Origin: Cymbidium sinense
Taxonomy: Eukaryota; Streptophyta; Magnoliopsida; Asparagales; Orchidaceae
Reading direction: 5' to 3'
DNA length: 64,000 nt
Assembly (NCBI GenBank): GCA_021442155.1
Contig: CM038229.1
Coordinates: 94,645,716-94,709,715 of the forward strand
Shown: positions 62,268 to 64,000 of the stretch, piece after piece
How positions within the stretch are numbered: the stretch's first letter is position 1
How the letters are laid out: every line of letters begins with the position of its first letter
Translations under genes and position numbers: made by a program
The notes under the pieces: generated by a model
The model's database searches: none
What the model was told of the DNA's origin: nothing
The model's input: only the letters and a program-made list of their open reading frames with translations

Positions 62268-64000
62268 AAAAAAAACCCTAAATACTAAATGCCAAACCCT
62301 AAACCCTTAACCCTACCCTAAACCCCAAAAAAAGCTAAAATCCTAAACCTAAATTAAATAAAACCTAAAAAATAAAATAAATTAAAACCTAAACTAAAAC
62401 CTAAACCTAAACCTAAAAAAAATAAAATAAATAAAAAAACTAAAATAAAATAATTAAAATCTAAACTAAACTAAAAAAAAACCTAAATAAACTAAAACTA
62501 AACCTAAAATAAAAAAATAAAATAAAATAAAACTAAATAAAAACTTAAACATAAAAAAAATAAACCTAAAAATAAATAAAAGATAAAACCTAAACCCTAA
62601 ACTAAAAAAAAACCAAAACCTAAAATAAAATAAAATAAATCTAAACCTAAAAAAAAAAACCTAAAATAAACTAAACCTAAACTTCAACCTAAACTAAATA
62701 AAATAAAATAAACTAAAAATAAACCTAAACATAAACTAAAAAATAAAACCTTAAAATAAACCAAAATAAAATCCCAAATCCTAAACCTAAAAATTAAAAT
62801 AAAACATGAACCTAAACCTAAAAATAAAATATAAACCTAAGCCTAATAAATAAAATAAAAATAAACCTAAATCTAAACCTAAAAAAATAAACTAAAATAA
62901 ATAAACTAAACTAAATAAAAATAAAAATAAACTTAAATAAAATAAAAATAAAATAAACTAAAATAAATAAGAAATAAAGTAAATAAACCTAAACCTACTA
63001 ATTATTTAATTAAAAAATAAAATAAAAAATAAAAATAACCCTAACCCAAACCATAAACTGATCCTAAACCCTAAACACTAAACTAAACCCTAAAAAACCT
63101 AAACCCTAAACCCTAAACCCTAAACCCTAAACCCTAAACCTAAAACCCAAAAAAACCTAAAACCTAAACCAAATAAAACTTAAAAAAATCTAAACTAAAT
63201 GAAATAAAAAAATAAAATAATATGAAAACCAAAACTAAAACCTAAATCTAAATGTTACCCTAAACCTAAACCTAAAAATAAAATAAAATAAAAATTAAAA
63301 CTAAACTAAAATAAAATATATAAAACCTAAACTAAACTAAAAAACAAAATAATCATAAAATAAAAAAACTAAATAAAATAAAACTAAACATAAAATAAAA
63401 AAAACTAAACCTAAAATATAGTAAAATAAAACTAAATAAAACCTAAACCTAAATTATAACCCTAAAATAAATAAAAATAAAACCTAAATCCTAAACTAAA
63501 AAAAAACCTAAACCTAAAATAAATAAATAAAATAAAATTAAACCTAAACTAAAATAAACTAAACTAAAATAAATAAAACCTAAACCTAAACCTAAAATAA
63601 ACTAAACCTAAATCCTAAACTAAATAAAATAAAATAAACTAAAAAATAAACCAAAAAAAAAAAAAATAAAGCCTAAAAATAAACTAGAAATAAAACCTAA
63701 AACCTAAGCCTAAAAATAAAATAAAACCTAAACCTAAACCTAAAAAATAAAAATAAAACCTAAAATTAAAAATAATATAAAATAAAACTAAACTAAAAAT
63801 AAACTAAAATAAAACCTAAACTAAATAAATAAACTTAAATAAATAAATAAACTAAATAAAATAAAAAAATAAACCAAAATAAAATAAATAAATATAAACT
63901 AAATAAACCTAAACCTACTAGTTTAATTTAAAACCTAAACCTAAAATAAACCATAAAAAATCCTAAACCTTAAACCTTAAACCCTAAATCTTAAAACCCT
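62268..64000 (+). repeat. Degenerate telomere-like array, block 8
   Basis: CCCTAAA-type repeats start immediately after the LINE tail and run out of the window. A good tandem run lies at about 63,100-63,140. Module boxes occur near 62,987-63,015 and 63,904-63,930, and AATAAA-type decay lies between. The orientation is the same as in blocks 1-7. No gene is seen. Confidence 0.9.

Noticed and set aside
300..64000. Many AATAAA words as polyadenylation signals
   Set aside because: They occur by the hundred as part of repeat decay, so single occurrences carry no information about transcript ends.

Overview
The window looks like repeat-dominated nuclear DNA of a land plant, probably a seed plant. 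I base this on plant-type telomere-like repeats (CCCTAAA/TTTAGGG), a plant L1-type LINE with a C-terminal RNase H, a Ty3/gypsy pol, copies of the 3' end of a glycine-rich RNA-binding protein (GR-RBP) mRNA, and a very AT-rich background. I found no intact host protein-coding gene, no tRNA or rRNA gene and no CRISPR array. The long open frames are almost all by-products of low-complexity sequence.

Layout. 1-14,785: degenerate telomere-like DNA, all in the CCCTAAA orientation, carrying three 3'-terminal GR-RBP retrocopies (1-300, 2,413-2,815, 8,420-8,812). About 5.8-6.0 kb of it (941-6,777) is tandemly duplicated as 6,778-12,790. 14,786-15,735: AT-rich DNA with a ~330 bp tandem repeat. 15,735-18,060: a repeat-rich region (L1). 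18,100-21,620: a decayed Ty3/gypsy pol on the minus strand (RT, RNase H, integrase). 22,265-27,785: a large AT-rich repeat (R-A plus segment T). 27,805-35,495: a second telomere-like block with two more GR-RBP retrocopies and a ~385 bp tandem duplication. 35,500-36,258: a T/G-rich fragment resembling the 3' part of the LINE. 36,255-41,745 and 42,265-47,530: two direct copies of R in the opposite orientation to R-A. 47,535-49,315: a second L region (L2). 49,315-53,790: a rearranged, inverted R copy (R-C) whose middle is replaced by unrelated AT-rich DNA. 54,490-54,635: a short telomere-like block. 54,640-62,266: a nearly full-length but decayed L1-type LINE. 62,268-64,000: telomere-like DNA again.

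How the parts relate. In the sense direction of pol the order is R - pol - L, and R-B2 - L2 repeats this order without pol. R, pol and L are therefore probably parts of one very large Ty3/gypsy family, of which R may be the LTR or 5' region and L the tandem-repeat-rich 3' untranslated region. The telomere-like DNA is not a simple array. It is built of ~0.8-1.4 kb modules, each running from good CCCTAAA repeats through CCTAAA/AATAAA-type decay to a recurring box near CCTACTAGTTTACTTAATTT. The GR-RBP retrocopies and the LINE all lie in one orientation, with their A-rich 3' ends against CCCTAAA. This fits L1-type target-primed integration into TTTAGGG sequence, followed by segmental amplification.

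All homology statements come from reading the sequence by eye. No alignment was run, and boundaries are approximate to tens of bases.
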